NCBI GenBank assembly: GCA_012514315.1
Contig: JAAZAN010000009.1
Location: 1 to 54,156, forward strand
DNA: 54,156 nucleotides
Direction of reading: 5' to 3'
Origin: Chloroflexota bacterium
Lineage (GTDB): Bacteria > Chloroflexota > Anaerolineae > B4-G1
Of the stretch, positions 42,614 through 49,824 are shown in pieces. Made by a program: the position numbers and the translations under genes. The notes under the pieces are model-generated. The model was not told where the DNA came from. It was given only the letters and a program-made list of their open reading frames with translations, and searched no databases. Positions within the stretch are counted from its first letter, which is position 1. Every line of letters begins with the position of its first letter.

Positions 42614-42650
42614 GGATCGATTACGATTATGCCCGCTTTCGCGTCAGCCT

Positions 42651-42678
42651 TTGCGGGATCGGCAACAGTCTCTATAAT
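42651..42678 (+). promoter_or_regulatory. Promoter giving a near-leaderless methyltransferase mRNA
   Basis: TTGCGG (42651-42656), 16 bp, TATAAT (42673-42678). The ATG at 42688 begins nine bases after the -10, so the transcript should start at or within a few bases of the start codon. Confidence 0.65.
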
Positions 42679-42687
42679 CCTTGTTCG

Positions 42688-43431
42688 ATGGGGAATGTAC
42701 TCTCTTTGGATCGCCAGGAGAAATACCGTCGGCGCTACGCCTCGATGCATCCAGGGTGGAAGCCCAGTAGCCAGGTATATGAGGATACCGTTGCGGCTCA
42801 TCTGAATCCTGAGGTACGCGTTCTCGACCTTGGCTGTGGGCGGGGTGGCGTTCTGGAGCGGCTACACGCACGTGCAGCATTCGCTGCGGGGATCGACCCG
42901 GACTGGCTATCTTTGGTAGAGCATCGCGTTCCGGCCCTGCCACTCACGTGCGGAGTGGCGGATGCACTTCCCTACCGGAACGAGTGTTTCGATCTGGTCT
43001 GCTGCTCATGGGTCCTCGAACACGTATCTGATCCTGGCTTGCTTTTCAACGAAGTGAGACGGGTGCTTGCTGCTGGTGGGCGCTTCGTATTCCTGACACC
43101 GAACGCGCACCATCCGTTGCTACGTCTCAACCGCGCGCTCGGGTGGACCAGGGGGTACTTCGTCAGGCAGCTCTACGGTCGCGAGGAAACAGATACCTTC
43201 CCGGCTCTCTATCGGGTGAACGCGATCTCCTCCATTCGCCAGTTCGCAGCCGCTGCGGGGCTGGAAGAGCGGATGCTTGAGCCAGTGGCCGACCCAACCT
43301 ATCTTGCCTTCAGCGATCTACTGTTCCGTCTGGCCACACTCCTCGAGCGGGTGACGCCAGTTGGACTACGCATCCACCTGGTGGGGGATTTCGCGGTCCC
43401 GCAATCCCCCACCAGCGCGTGTCGATCTTAG
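42688..43431 (+). CDS. Class I SAM-dependent methyltransferase
   Basis: A 247-residue methyltransferase. Motif I is VRVLDLGCGRGGVL (about residues 43-56), then AAGIDPDWLS, GVADALPYRNECFDLVCCSWVLEHVSDP (motifs II-III) and VLAAGGRFVFLTPNAHHP, the Methyltransf_11/UbiE-like pattern. The C-terminal part (ALYRVNAISSIRQFAAAAGLE) is typical of small-molecule or lipid-type acceptors; the acceptor is unknown. No Shine-Dalgarno precedes the ATG and the promoter sits almost on it. The stop overlaps the convergent transaldolase stop by four bases (TTAG). Confidence 0.92.
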   Translation: MGNVLSLDRQEKYRRRYASMHPGWKPSSQVYEDTVAAHLNPEVRVLDLGCGRGGVLERLHARAAFAAGIDPDWLSLVEHRVPALPLTCGVADALPYRNECFDLVCCSWVLEHVSDPGLLFNEVRRVLAAGGRFVFLTPNAHHPLLRLNRALGWTRGYFVRQLYGREETDTFPALYRVNAISSIRQFAAAAGLEERMLEPVADPTYLAFSDLLFRLATLLERVTPVGLRIHLVGDFAVPQSPTSACRS

Positions 43432-44087
43432 GAGCTGGCGACTTTCTCCCAGTCGGCAAGGAACCTCTGCAAACCCGCGTCGGTGAACGGACTTCGGCTC
43501 ATCTTCTGCAGCACATCGAATGGTAGCGTGATGATGTCCGCGCCTGCCAGCAGAGACTGCGTGACGTGCTGGGTATGTCGAATGCTCGCTGCCAGTACCT
43601 GGCAGTCAAACCCGTAGATATCGAAGATCTCCCGTGTCTGACGCACAACCTCCATGCCATCCAGACCGGCGTCGTCGAGCCGTCCGATGAAGATCGATGC
43701 GAAACTCGCGCCGGCCCTCGCGACCATATACGCCTGAACCGGCGAGAAGATGAGTGTGGCATTGATTCGCCGCCCGTTGGGCCATGAAGAGATCTCTTTC
43801 ATCGCCTTGAGACCGCTCGGAATTGTGGGGATCTTCACATAGACGTTCGGCGCCCACGATAGGATATCACGGGCCTCGGCGATCATACCATCTGTGTCGG
43901 TGCTGACCACCTCTGCGCTCACAGGGCCATCGACCATCTCAATGATCTTGAGTGTGTTGGCCTTCAGGTCGGCGGTTCCAGCTCGCATCATCAGTGTTGG
44001 GTTCGTTGTCACGCCATCCAGTAAGCCCATATCCCGCGCCTCACGGATTTCGTCGAGGTTCGCTGTGTCCAGAAATATCTTCGCCAT
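43428..44087 (-). CDS. Transaldolase/fructose-6-phosphate aldolase (TalC/FSA type)
   Basis: A 219-residue small transaldolase. Marks: KIFLDTANLDEIREA, GVTTNPTLMMRAG, VSAEVVSTDTDGMI, NVYVKIPTI with the Schiff-base Lys, NATLIFSPVQAYMVARAGASFASIFIGRLDD, and LAASIRHTQHV plus AGADIITLP. Length fits the short transaldolase/FSA group, which transfers dihydroxyacetone or cleaves fructose-6-phosphate. GGAGG lies before the ATG. It stands alone and is convergent with the methyltransferase. Confidence 0.93.
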   Translation of the reverse strand: MAKIFLDTANLDEIREARDMGLLDGVTTNPTLMMRAGTADLKANTLKIIEMVDGPVSAEVVSTDTDGMIAEARDILSWAPNVYVKIPTIPSGLKAMKEISSWPNGRRINATLIFSPVQAYMVARAGASFASIFIGRLDDAGLDGMEVVRQTREIFDIYGFDCQVLAASIRHTQHVTQSLLAGADIITLPFDVLQKMSRSPFTDAGLQRFLADWEKVASS

Positions 44088-44280
44088 AGTATTGCCTCCA
44101 GGTGTTCAGTAACTTGTGTGTTCCGCACATAGCCAGTGACATGCTGATGGTTGCCCCGATGATGGGGCCTGTCCCGTGCGGGTGGATGTGCGTGGACCAT
44201 TCTATCATGAGGCGATGTTGCTGCAAGCGCAGTCGCGGCATATGGGCTCTAGTCTGGTGAGACGCAGTGTGGAAATGTCC

Positions 44281-44309
44281 TTGACCCGAACTGCCGCAGC
44301 AGATATAAT
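44281..44309 (+). promoter_or_regulatory. Promoter of the mog-moeA operon
   Basis: TTGACC (44281-44286), 17 bp, TATAAT (44304-44309). The predicted start, near 44316, is two bases before an in-frame ATG at 44318, so a leaderless start there is an alternative to 44384. Confidence 0.75.
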
Positions 44310-44383
44310 GCGGACGAATGGAGCGACGCGGCGTGCAGTGTGCTCCAGGCACTGGATCCTTCGCACGGACTGAGGGTATGGTG

Positions 44384-44896
44384 ATGGACGCGATCAGAGC
44401 AGGCGTGGTAACAGTCAGTGATCAAGGGTATGCCGGGCAACGCGAGGATGTCAGCGGGCCGCTCCTCGTCCGTCTGCTCGATCAGATGGGCGCGAGCGTG
44501 GCTGGCTGCACGATCGTCCCGGATGAGCAGGCGATGATTGAGCGTGAGCTGGTGAGGCTCGCCGATGAAGACTACGTCGAACTGGTGGTCACAACGGGTG
44601 GCACGGGCCCGGCGCCGAGAGATGTGACTCCGGAGGCGACACTGGCTGTCATCGAACGGCAGATGCCAGGGCTGGTCGAACTACTGCGTTCTCAGGGCTA
44701 CGCCAATACGCCCCTGGCTGTGCTCTCACGAGGGGTCGCCGGTATCCGCGGGCGGACCCTGATCATCAACCTGCCCGGCAGCCCGAAGGCGGTCCGTGAG
44801 GGGATGGACACACTGCGGCCCATCCTGCCTCACGCGATCAGGATGTTGCGAGGAGCAGATACCGAGCATCGAACCGAAGAAGAGTCCCATGGCTGA
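44384..44896 (+). CDS. mog: Molybdopterin adenylyltransferase-type protein (MogA/MoaB)
   Basis: A 170-residue MoCF-fold protein that adenylylates molybdopterin before Mo insertion. Marks: RAGVVTVSDQGYAGQREDVSGP, GCTIVPDEQAMIERELVRLAD, VVTTGGTGPAPRDVTPEATL (the molybdopterin-binding loop), LSRGVAGIRGRTLIINLPGSPKAVREG. I use the ATG at 44384, seven bases after GAGGG and matching the family N-terminus; ATGs at 44378 and 44318 are alternatives. It overlaps moeA by eight bases. Confidence 0.92.
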   Translation: MDAIRAGVVTVSDQGYAGQREDVSGPLLVRLLDQMGASVAGCTIVPDEQAMIERELVRLADEDYVELVVTTGGTGPAPRDVTPEATLAVIERQMPGLVELLRSQGYANTPLAVLSRGVAGIRGRTLIINLPGSPKAVREGMDTLRPILPHAIRMLRGADTEHRTEEESHG

Positions 44897-46142
44897 TCGC
44901 GATCGCCCTGAACTCACAGTGGAGCAGGCCCTGGAGCACATCCTGGCCAACGTAGCAGTCCTAAGTTCCGAGAGAGTCTCTGCGCTGGATGCGATTGGAC
45001 GCGTGTTGGCTGAGCCTGTTGAGGCCGATCGAGATATTCCTCCCCTGGCCAACTCAGCAATGGATGGCTATGCGATTCGGAGCGCGGACCTCTCGTCGCT
45101 CCCTGCGCGTCTGCAGGTGATTGGAGAGGTCGCCGCAGGCTACGTGGCCGATATCGTGGTTGAAGAGGGACAGGCGGTGCGGATTATGACGGGTGCTTCC
45201 GTGCCTGCAGGCGCGGACACGGTCGTGCGCTTTGAGGATGTCCGTGTCGTCAGTGAGGACGTTGAGGTGCTCAGAGCGCCCGCTGCAGGCGCCAACGTGC
45301 GCGCGGCAGGTGAGGATGTCCGGGCTGGTCAGGTTGTTCTGCGCCCAGGTGTCTTGCTGCGGCCTCAGGAGATTGGTATGTTGGCCGCTGTCGGGAAGAT
45401 GACGGTCGGTGTAGTGCGCCGACCGCGGGTAGCGGTGTTGGCCACGGGTGATGAGATTGTCGCACCGGATGAGCTGCCGGGACCGGGCCAGATCCGTGAT
45501 GCGAACTCGTACACAGTTGCGGCCGAGGTGCGACTCGCCGGCGGCGTGCCGATGATTCTGGACATTGCCCGCGACCGTGAGGACCTGGTTCGTCGCAGTC
45601 TGCGCGTGGCGCTGGAGCAAGGCGCCGACTTCATTGTCACGTCTGGCGGAGTCTCCGTCGGGGACTTCGATCTGGTCAAACAGGTGCTGGCGGCTGAAGG
45701 GGAGATGGTCTTCTGGTCGGTCAAGATCAAACCCGCGCGTCCGTTGGCGTTTGGCGTTATCCGTGCTCGGCCCGGTCTGCTTGCCCAGGCTATTCCCCTG
45801 CTAGGACTGCCCGGCAATCCTGTGGCGGCGCTCTTGAGCATGAAGCTCTTCGGACGCCCTGCGCTTCTGAAGATGCAGGGCGTGACTGACTGGGCTCCAC
45901 CCTTGCTGCGGGCTCGTCTGGAACAACCTGTGCTGCGGAAGGACGGCCGGCGTCATTTCCTCCGAGTTCGGCTGCGGCGTGAGGGCTCCGACTACGCTGC
46001 ATCCCTGACGGGTGATCAAGGATCGGGTATTCTGAATTCGATGGTTCAAGCGGATGGACTGGCGATTATCCCGGAGTCGATCGGTCATCTGCCGGCAGGG
46101 AGCGAGGTGGACGTCATCCCGATGTCGTTCCGGATGATCTAG
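44889..46142 (+). CDS. moeA: Molybdopterin molybdenumtransferase
   Basis: A 417-residue MoeA, which inserts molybdate into adenylylated molybdopterin from MogA. Marks: LTVEQALEHIL, RDIPPLANSAMDGYAIRSADL (the AMDGYA signature), VRIMTGASVPAGADTVVRFED, ATGDEIV, IRDANSYTV, VTSGGVSVGDFDLV, and LLGLPGNPVAALLSM, plus a C-terminal beta domain ending IPMSFRMI. Length is normal. The ATG follows AAGAAGAG inside the end of mog, so they are coupled. Implies that this organism makes Mo- or W-enzymes. Confidence 0.96.
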   Translation: MADRDRPELTVEQALEHILANVAVLSSERVSALDAIGRVLAEPVEADRDIPPLANSAMDGYAIRSADLSSLPARLQVIGEVAAGYVADIVVEEGQAVRIMTGASVPAGADTVVRFEDVRVVSEDVEVLRAPAAGANVRAAGEDVRAGQVVLRPGVLLRPQEIGMLAAVGKMTVGVVRRPRVAVLATGDEIVAPDELPGPGQIRDANSYTVAAEVRLAGGVPMILDIARDREDLVRRSLRVALEQGADFIVTSGGVSVGDFDLVKQVLAAEGEMVFWSVKIKPARPLAFGVIRARPGLLAQAIPLLGLPGNPVAALLSMKLFGRPALLKMQGVTDWAPPLLRARLEQPVLRKDGRRHFLRVRLRREGSDYAASLTGDQGSGILNSMVQADGLAIIPESIGHLPAGSEVDVIPMSFRMI

Positions 46143-46245
46143 GTGAGAGGGCTCTGTTGGACAGATGATTCGAGAGCGGTCTGTCCGCTGAGGCGGTGGG
46201 TTGAGGCCACGACAGCGTTCGGAGAACATGCGAGGAGGATGGTTG

Positions 46246-47289
46246 GTGAACCCGGATAGAATATTGGCTATCGACGTGGGAGCGGGTACTCAGGACATCC
46301 TGCTCTGGGAAGCCGACCAGCCTGTGGAGAACAGCGTCAAGATAGTGTTACCTTCGTGGACGACGATTCTCTCCAGACAGGTACAGGAGGCGACCCGGGC
46401 GGGTCAGCCACTCTTTGTCACGGGAAATCTGATGGGCGGTGGTCCGCTGGTCAGCGCGATGAAGCGGCACCTGCAAGCGGGATATCCTGTCTTTATTACA
46501 CCGCGCGCTGCGTTGACGGTGCGGGACAACCTGGAGCAGGTACGCGAGCGCGGTTATGTGATTGTTGAGGAAGCCCCCGATCTCCCGAGTCTGGTCTCGC
46601 TGGTCACGCGTGATGTTGACCTGGACGCGCTGGAGGCTGCACTCGCACCGTTCGGGGTGAGCCTGCCCGATGCCGTCGCTGTCGCCGTTCAGGATCACGG
46701 CGAGTGTCTTCATGGTTCCAATCGCCAGTTCCGATTCCAGCTATGGCGCGAGTTTCTGGAGCAGGGCGGTGATATGGTGGATCTTGCGTATCAACAGCCG
46801 CCCGCGTGCTATACGCGGATGCGGGCCGTTCAGCATGATGCACCTGGGGCAATCTTGATGGACACGGGCCCCGCTGCGCTATGGGGAATCCTTGAGGATG
46901 ATCGTGTGAGCGATGCAAGCCGTGAAGGCGTTGTGGCGGTCAATGTGGGTAACCAGCATACCCTGGGTGTGTTACTGCGCGGCAGGCGTATCTTGGGCCT
47001 GTTTGAGCATCACACAGTACTTATGACGGCCGACAAATTGGTCCAGCTTGTGGATCGACTGCGGGCGGGCACGCTGACCGATGCCGAGGTCTACGATGAT
47101 CACGGGCATGGGGCGTTCATCCATCCGGATTACTCCCCCGGATCGGGCTTTGATCTGGTGGCGGTCACTGGCCCTCAGCGGCACATGGTTGCTGGGCTCG
47201 GGTACCATCTGGCGGCGCCCTATGGGGATATGATGTTGACGGGTTGTTTTGGCCTTGTGAAGGCAACGTTGGAGTTGTCGAGTAGGTGA
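46246..47289 (+). CDS. DUF1786 family protein, ASKHA-like ATPase fold
   Basis: A 347-residue DUF1786 protein, often labelled putative pyruvate formate-lyase activating enzyme, although it lacks the radical-SAM CxxxCxxC cluster motif. It has an ASKHA-like phosphate-1 loop at the start (ILAIDVGAGTQDILLWE), a second phosphate-type loop (VVAVNVGNQHTLGVLL, about residues 225-240), and conserved VTGNLMGGGPL, FITPRAALTVRDN, VQDHGECLHGSNR and a terminal VTGPQRHMVAGLG. GTG at 46246 is chosen because AGGAGGA lies six bases upstream. Role unknown; an activator-type ATPase is possible. Confidence 0.85.
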   Translation: MNPDRILAIDVGAGTQDILLWEADQPVENSVKIVLPSWTTILSRQVQEATRAGQPLFVTGNLMGGGPLVSAMKRHLQAGYPVFITPRAALTVRDNLEQVRERGYVIVEEAPDLPSLVSLVTRDVDLDALEAALAPFGVSLPDAVAVAVQDHGECLHGSNRQFRFQLWREFLEQGGDMVDLAYQQPPACYTRMRAVQHDAPGAILMDTGPAALWGILEDDRVSDASREGVVAVNVGNQHTLGVLLRGRRILGLFEHHTVLMTADKLVQLVDRLRAGTLTDAEVYDDHGHGAFIHPDYSPGSGFDLVAVTGPQRHMVAGLGYHLAAPYGDMMLTGCFGLVKATLELSSR

Positions 47290-47374
47290 CGCGGTTCGGC
47301 GAAAGGTCAAGCGCGCAGTTCTCGGCGGCCGGCGAACGCTTGCCGGGTCTGGGATATTCTGGTGTAAGAGTGCC

Positions 47375-48157
47375 GTGGCGCTGAGGTATTGCGTCCGCGT
47401 ATGGTTGCTAGCGCTCGGCCTCTGCACGATCACTCTGGTCAGTTGCGGCCGATCGGACGAGACCTGGGATCGTGTGAGACAGTCGGGTGTCCTGCGCGTC
47501 GGTATGGACGCGAGCTTCCCTCCTTTCGAATGGATCTCCCCCGATGGCGAGCCCGCCGGTCTGGATGTCGCTCTGGCGCGTGAGCTGGGCCGACGCCTGG
47601 GAGCAGAGGTTCAATTCGTTGCTAACCTTCCGTATGATGGCCTGTATGATGCGCTGGCGGTGTGCCAGGTTGACGTCATCATCTCGTCGCTGGTGATAGA
47701 CTCTGATCGAACGGCCGACGTCATCTACTCGCAGCCGTATTTCGACGCCGGGCAGGTTCTGGTTGTGCCCTGTACTGAATGGGAGATCCGTGAACTGGCC
47801 GATCTGCAGGGCCAGAGTGTGGCGGTAGAGCTTGGGTCCCCGGGTGACCTTGCTCTGCGACGGTCGGGGCGACGTCTACAGGATGTGACCATGCTGCATT
47901 GCCAGACCGCTGCCGAGGCACTTGACGCGGTGGTCACTGGGGTGACCACCGCGGCGTTGAGCGATCGTGTGTCGGCGCTGCAGCACACTGGCGCCTGTCT
48001 GAAGATCACGGGGAACCCGGTTGTGAGCGAACCCTATGCCATTGCAGGGCGACAGGATAGTGCGCGCCTGATGCGCGCGGTCGACGAAGCGCTCGCTGAA
48101 ATGGCGGTGGACGGCACATTGACGGCGCTGATTGGCGAGTACATCGGTGTGCGCTAG
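47375..48157 (+). CDS. Orphan amino-acid-binding lipoprotein (ABC type)
   Basis: A 260-residue periplasmic-binding protein of the polar amino acid family (SBP_bac_3). A lipoprotein signal (LLALGLCTITLVSC, Cys24) is followed by VLRVGMDASFPPFEWISPDGEPAGLDVALARELG, the family's opening, then VDVIISSLVIDSDRTADVIYSQPYFDAGQVL and a short AVDEALAEMAVDGTLTALIGEYI end. The start is GTG at 47375. No permease or ATPase is adjacent; the nearest ABC importer is 4 kb downstream with its own binding protein. It could feed that importer or act as a sensor. Confidence 0.88.
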   Translation: MALRYCVRVWLLALGLCTITLVSCGRSDETWDRVRQSGVLRVGMDASFPPFEWISPDGEPAGLDVALARELGRRLGAEVQFVANLPYDGLYDALAVCQVDVIISSLVIDSDRTADVIYSQPYFDAGQVLVVPCTEWEIRELADLQGQSVAVELGSPGDLALRRSGRRLQDVTMLHCQTAAEALDAVVTGVTTAALSDRVSALQHTGACLKITGNPVVSEPYAIAGRQDSARLMRAVDEALAEMAVDGTLTALIGEYIGVR

Positions 48158-48245
48158 ATGCGACCACCGACGACATCGCTCTACCGTGCAGAACTGGCAG
48201 CGACCTGGTCTCTGGGGTCACTGCTAGCACTGCTCGTGCCGGACT

Positions 48246-48737
48246 TCAGTCTAGTTCCACATCGACCCCTACGTCTTCCTCCTCGTCGTGCCCCACGAGG
48301 CAGAACTCTCGCTCCTCCAGGACGATGGAGGTGCTCATCTTGACAACACCAGGAATGGCCCCGAATTCGTCGTAGATGATCTCCTTCAGATGCTCCACAT
48401 TGCGAGCATAGAATGTGATCAATTCATCGACCTCACCGGTGAGCACCTGAATCCGTGTGATCTCCGGTAGGCGCCTCGGCTCGGATGTGATGTCAGCAAG
48501 CGATACCGTCTGATCCCGCGTGATGTGAGCGATCGCCTTTATGTTCAGTCCGAGTTGTTCGGGGTTGATGATCGCTCGATATCCTTGGATGACGCCGCCT
48601 TTCTCCATCTTGCGCACGCGGTCCCTGATTGTCGTATGCGGTGTGTCGAGACGCCTGGAGAGTTCGGAGAAGGAGATGCGAGCATCGCGCTCCAATTCGT
48701 GCAGAATAGCTCTATCGAGATCGTCGAACTTGTACAT
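48246..48737 (-). CDS. Lrp/AsnC family transcriptional regulator
   Basis: A 163-residue Lrp/AsnC regulator. N-terminal winged helix: LDRAILHELERDARISFSELSRRLDTPHTTIRDRVRKMEKGGVIQGYRA. C-terminal RAM ligand domain: IKAIAHI, then VLTGEVDELITFYARNVEHLKEII and VVKMSTSIVLEE. An acidic tail (HDEEEDVGVDVELD) is unusual. AGGAG lies ahead of the ATG. Divergent from the corrinoid operon across 258 bp containing a consensus promoter and an inverted repeat, so it is the likely regulator of that operon and perhaps the amino acid importer. Confidence 0.93.
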   Translation of the reverse strand: MYKFDDLDRAILHELERDARISFSELSRRLDTPHTTIRDRVRKMEKGGVIQGYRAIINPEQLGLNIKAIAHITRDQTVSLADITSEPRRLPEITRIQVLTGEVDELITFYARNVEHLKEIIYDEFGAIPGVVKMSTSIVLEEREFCLVGHDEEEDVGVDVELD

Positions 48738-48799
48738 AGCAGGATTCTCCTAAATCGCGAAATACGCGGACCAAGGACAACGGAGCCGTTGCACCGGTG

Positions 48800-48828
48800 T
48801 TGACATGGCGATCTGGCCGTGATATAAT
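48800..48828 (+). promoter_or_regulatory. Promoter of the corrinoid operon
   Basis: TTGACA (48800-48805), 17 bp, TATAAT (48823-48828), both perfect. It leaves a leader of about 160 bases before the first start codon. Confidence 0.85.
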
Positions 48829-48865
48829 GTCGTCAGGTTCTGTTGACATACCCATCTGGATTCTT

Positions 48866-48879
48866 ACATTCTACAATGT
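48866..48879. promoter_or_regulatory. Inverted repeat, candidate Lrp-type operator
   Basis: ACATT-CTAC-AATGT: perfect 5-bp arms with a four-base centre, about 30 bases into the predicted leader. A second TTGACA (48843-48848) lies just upstream. Bound regulator is a guess; the divergent Lrp/AsnC protein is the obvious candidate. Confidence 0.45.
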
Positions 48880-48995
48880 ATTGACGCCGAGCACAACTGG
48901 TCGGGTGTTCTGTCGTGTGGGAGGTGGGGAGAGGACAAAACGCTCGCTAGTCGGTGCGTACAGCGCGTGTTTGACAATGAGGAGGTGTCTGAGAC

Positions 48996-49190
48996 GTGAA
49001 CAAGGGAACGGAAGAGATACTCGCGGGCATTAGGGCAGGCCTGAAGCCTCCAACGCAGGCTGAGATTGATGAGGCGATGGCCCGATGGATGTTCGGCAAG
49101 AACGCTGAGAGAATCATGGCCCATGCTCCTTGGAGTCTAGCTCTGATCAAACTGATGTGGAAGAAAAGAGAGGAGCCATGGGAGAGCTAA
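48996..49190 (+). CDS. 64-residue protein of the corrinoid operon
   Basis: A small protein (64 residues) that I do not recognise. It is helical and amphipathic (EEILAGIRAGL, QAEIDEAMARWMF, NAERIMAHAPWSLALIKLMWKKREE), without a signal peptide. The GTG at 48996 sits behind GAGGAGGTG (10-base spacing), a strong ribosome site, and its end overlaps the corrinoid protein start by 13 bases. Conserved placement in front of a B12-binding protein suggests a small partner or methyltransferase-associated subunit; this is inference. Confidence 0.7.
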   Translation: MNKGTEEILAGIRAGLKPPTQAEIDEAMARWMFGKNAERIMAHAPWSLALIKLMWKKREEPWES

Positions 49191-49813
49191 GTGACACAAT
49201 GGCGGCCCTGGATCACGATGCGGTGCTGTCGCTCGTGAAAACAGGCCTGGAAGCGGGACATGACCCGCTTCAGTTGGTGGAAGAAGCGCGTAAGGGCATG
49301 GAACTCGTTGGGGAGGAGTTTGACAAGGGCAACTACTTCCTCATGGAGTTGATGTGGGCCGCCGAGATCTTCAAGGATGCCATGGCTCTGATCAGCCCCA
49401 GAATCAGAGAGCTCTACGGGGCATCCGAGGCCAAGGGGACCATTGTAATGGGTACGGTCAAGGGTGATGTTCACGAGTTGGGGAAGAACATCGTGAAGAA
49501 CCTCCTCGAGTGCGCCGGTTACGAGGTGATTGACCTGGGCGTTGATGTGCCGAAGGCAGCTTTCGTTGAGAGCATCAAGCAACATGCCCCTCAGGTTGTC
49601 GGAATGTCTGCACTTCTTACCGCGGCTATCGATGAAGTCAACAGAACGGTGGAGGCAATTGAGGAAGCTGGCTTGAGGGATGGCGTCAAGATCATCGTCG
49701 GCGGCGGTATTGTGGGTGAGGTGAAGAGATCGAATCTAAATGTAGACCATGCCACCGCGAATGCCAATGAGGGTGTGCGGATCATTGAGGAATGGATCGG
49801 AGCCGGAGCCTAG
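49178..49813 (+). CDS. Corrinoid (B12-binding) methyl-transfer protein
   Basis: A 211-residue MtbC/MtaC-type corrinoid protein. N-terminal helical cap (about residues 1-85): VLSLVKTGLEAGHDPLQLVEEARKGMELVGEEFDKGNYFLMELMWAAEIFKDAM. B12-binding domain: IVMGTVKGDVHELGKNIVKNLLE, the DxHxxG motif whose His ligates cobalt, then VGMSALLTAAIDEV and KIIVGGGIVGE. It accepts a methyl group from a substrate methyltransferase. AGGAG precedes the ATG. Followed by a URO-D-type methyltransferase gene 11 bases on. No activase (RamA/RACo type) is in the window. Confidence 0.95.
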   Translation: MGELSDTMAALDHDAVLSLVKTGLEAGHDPLQLVEEARKGMELVGEEFDKGNYFLMELMWAAEIFKDAMALISPRIRELYGASEAKGTIVMGTVKGDVHELGKNIVKNLLECAGYEVIDLGVDVPKAAFVESIKQHAPQVVGMSALLTAAIDEVNRTVEAIEEAGLRDGVKIIVGGGIVGEVKRSNLNVDHATANANEGVRIIEEWIGAGA

Positions 49814-49824
49814 GAGGCGAGACG

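Noticed and set aside
48158-48343. A 61-codon plus-strand ORF directly after the orphan binding protein
   Set aside because: No ribosome site, basic Pro/Arg-rich low-quality tail, and it mostly overlaps the Lrp/AsnC gene on the other strand.
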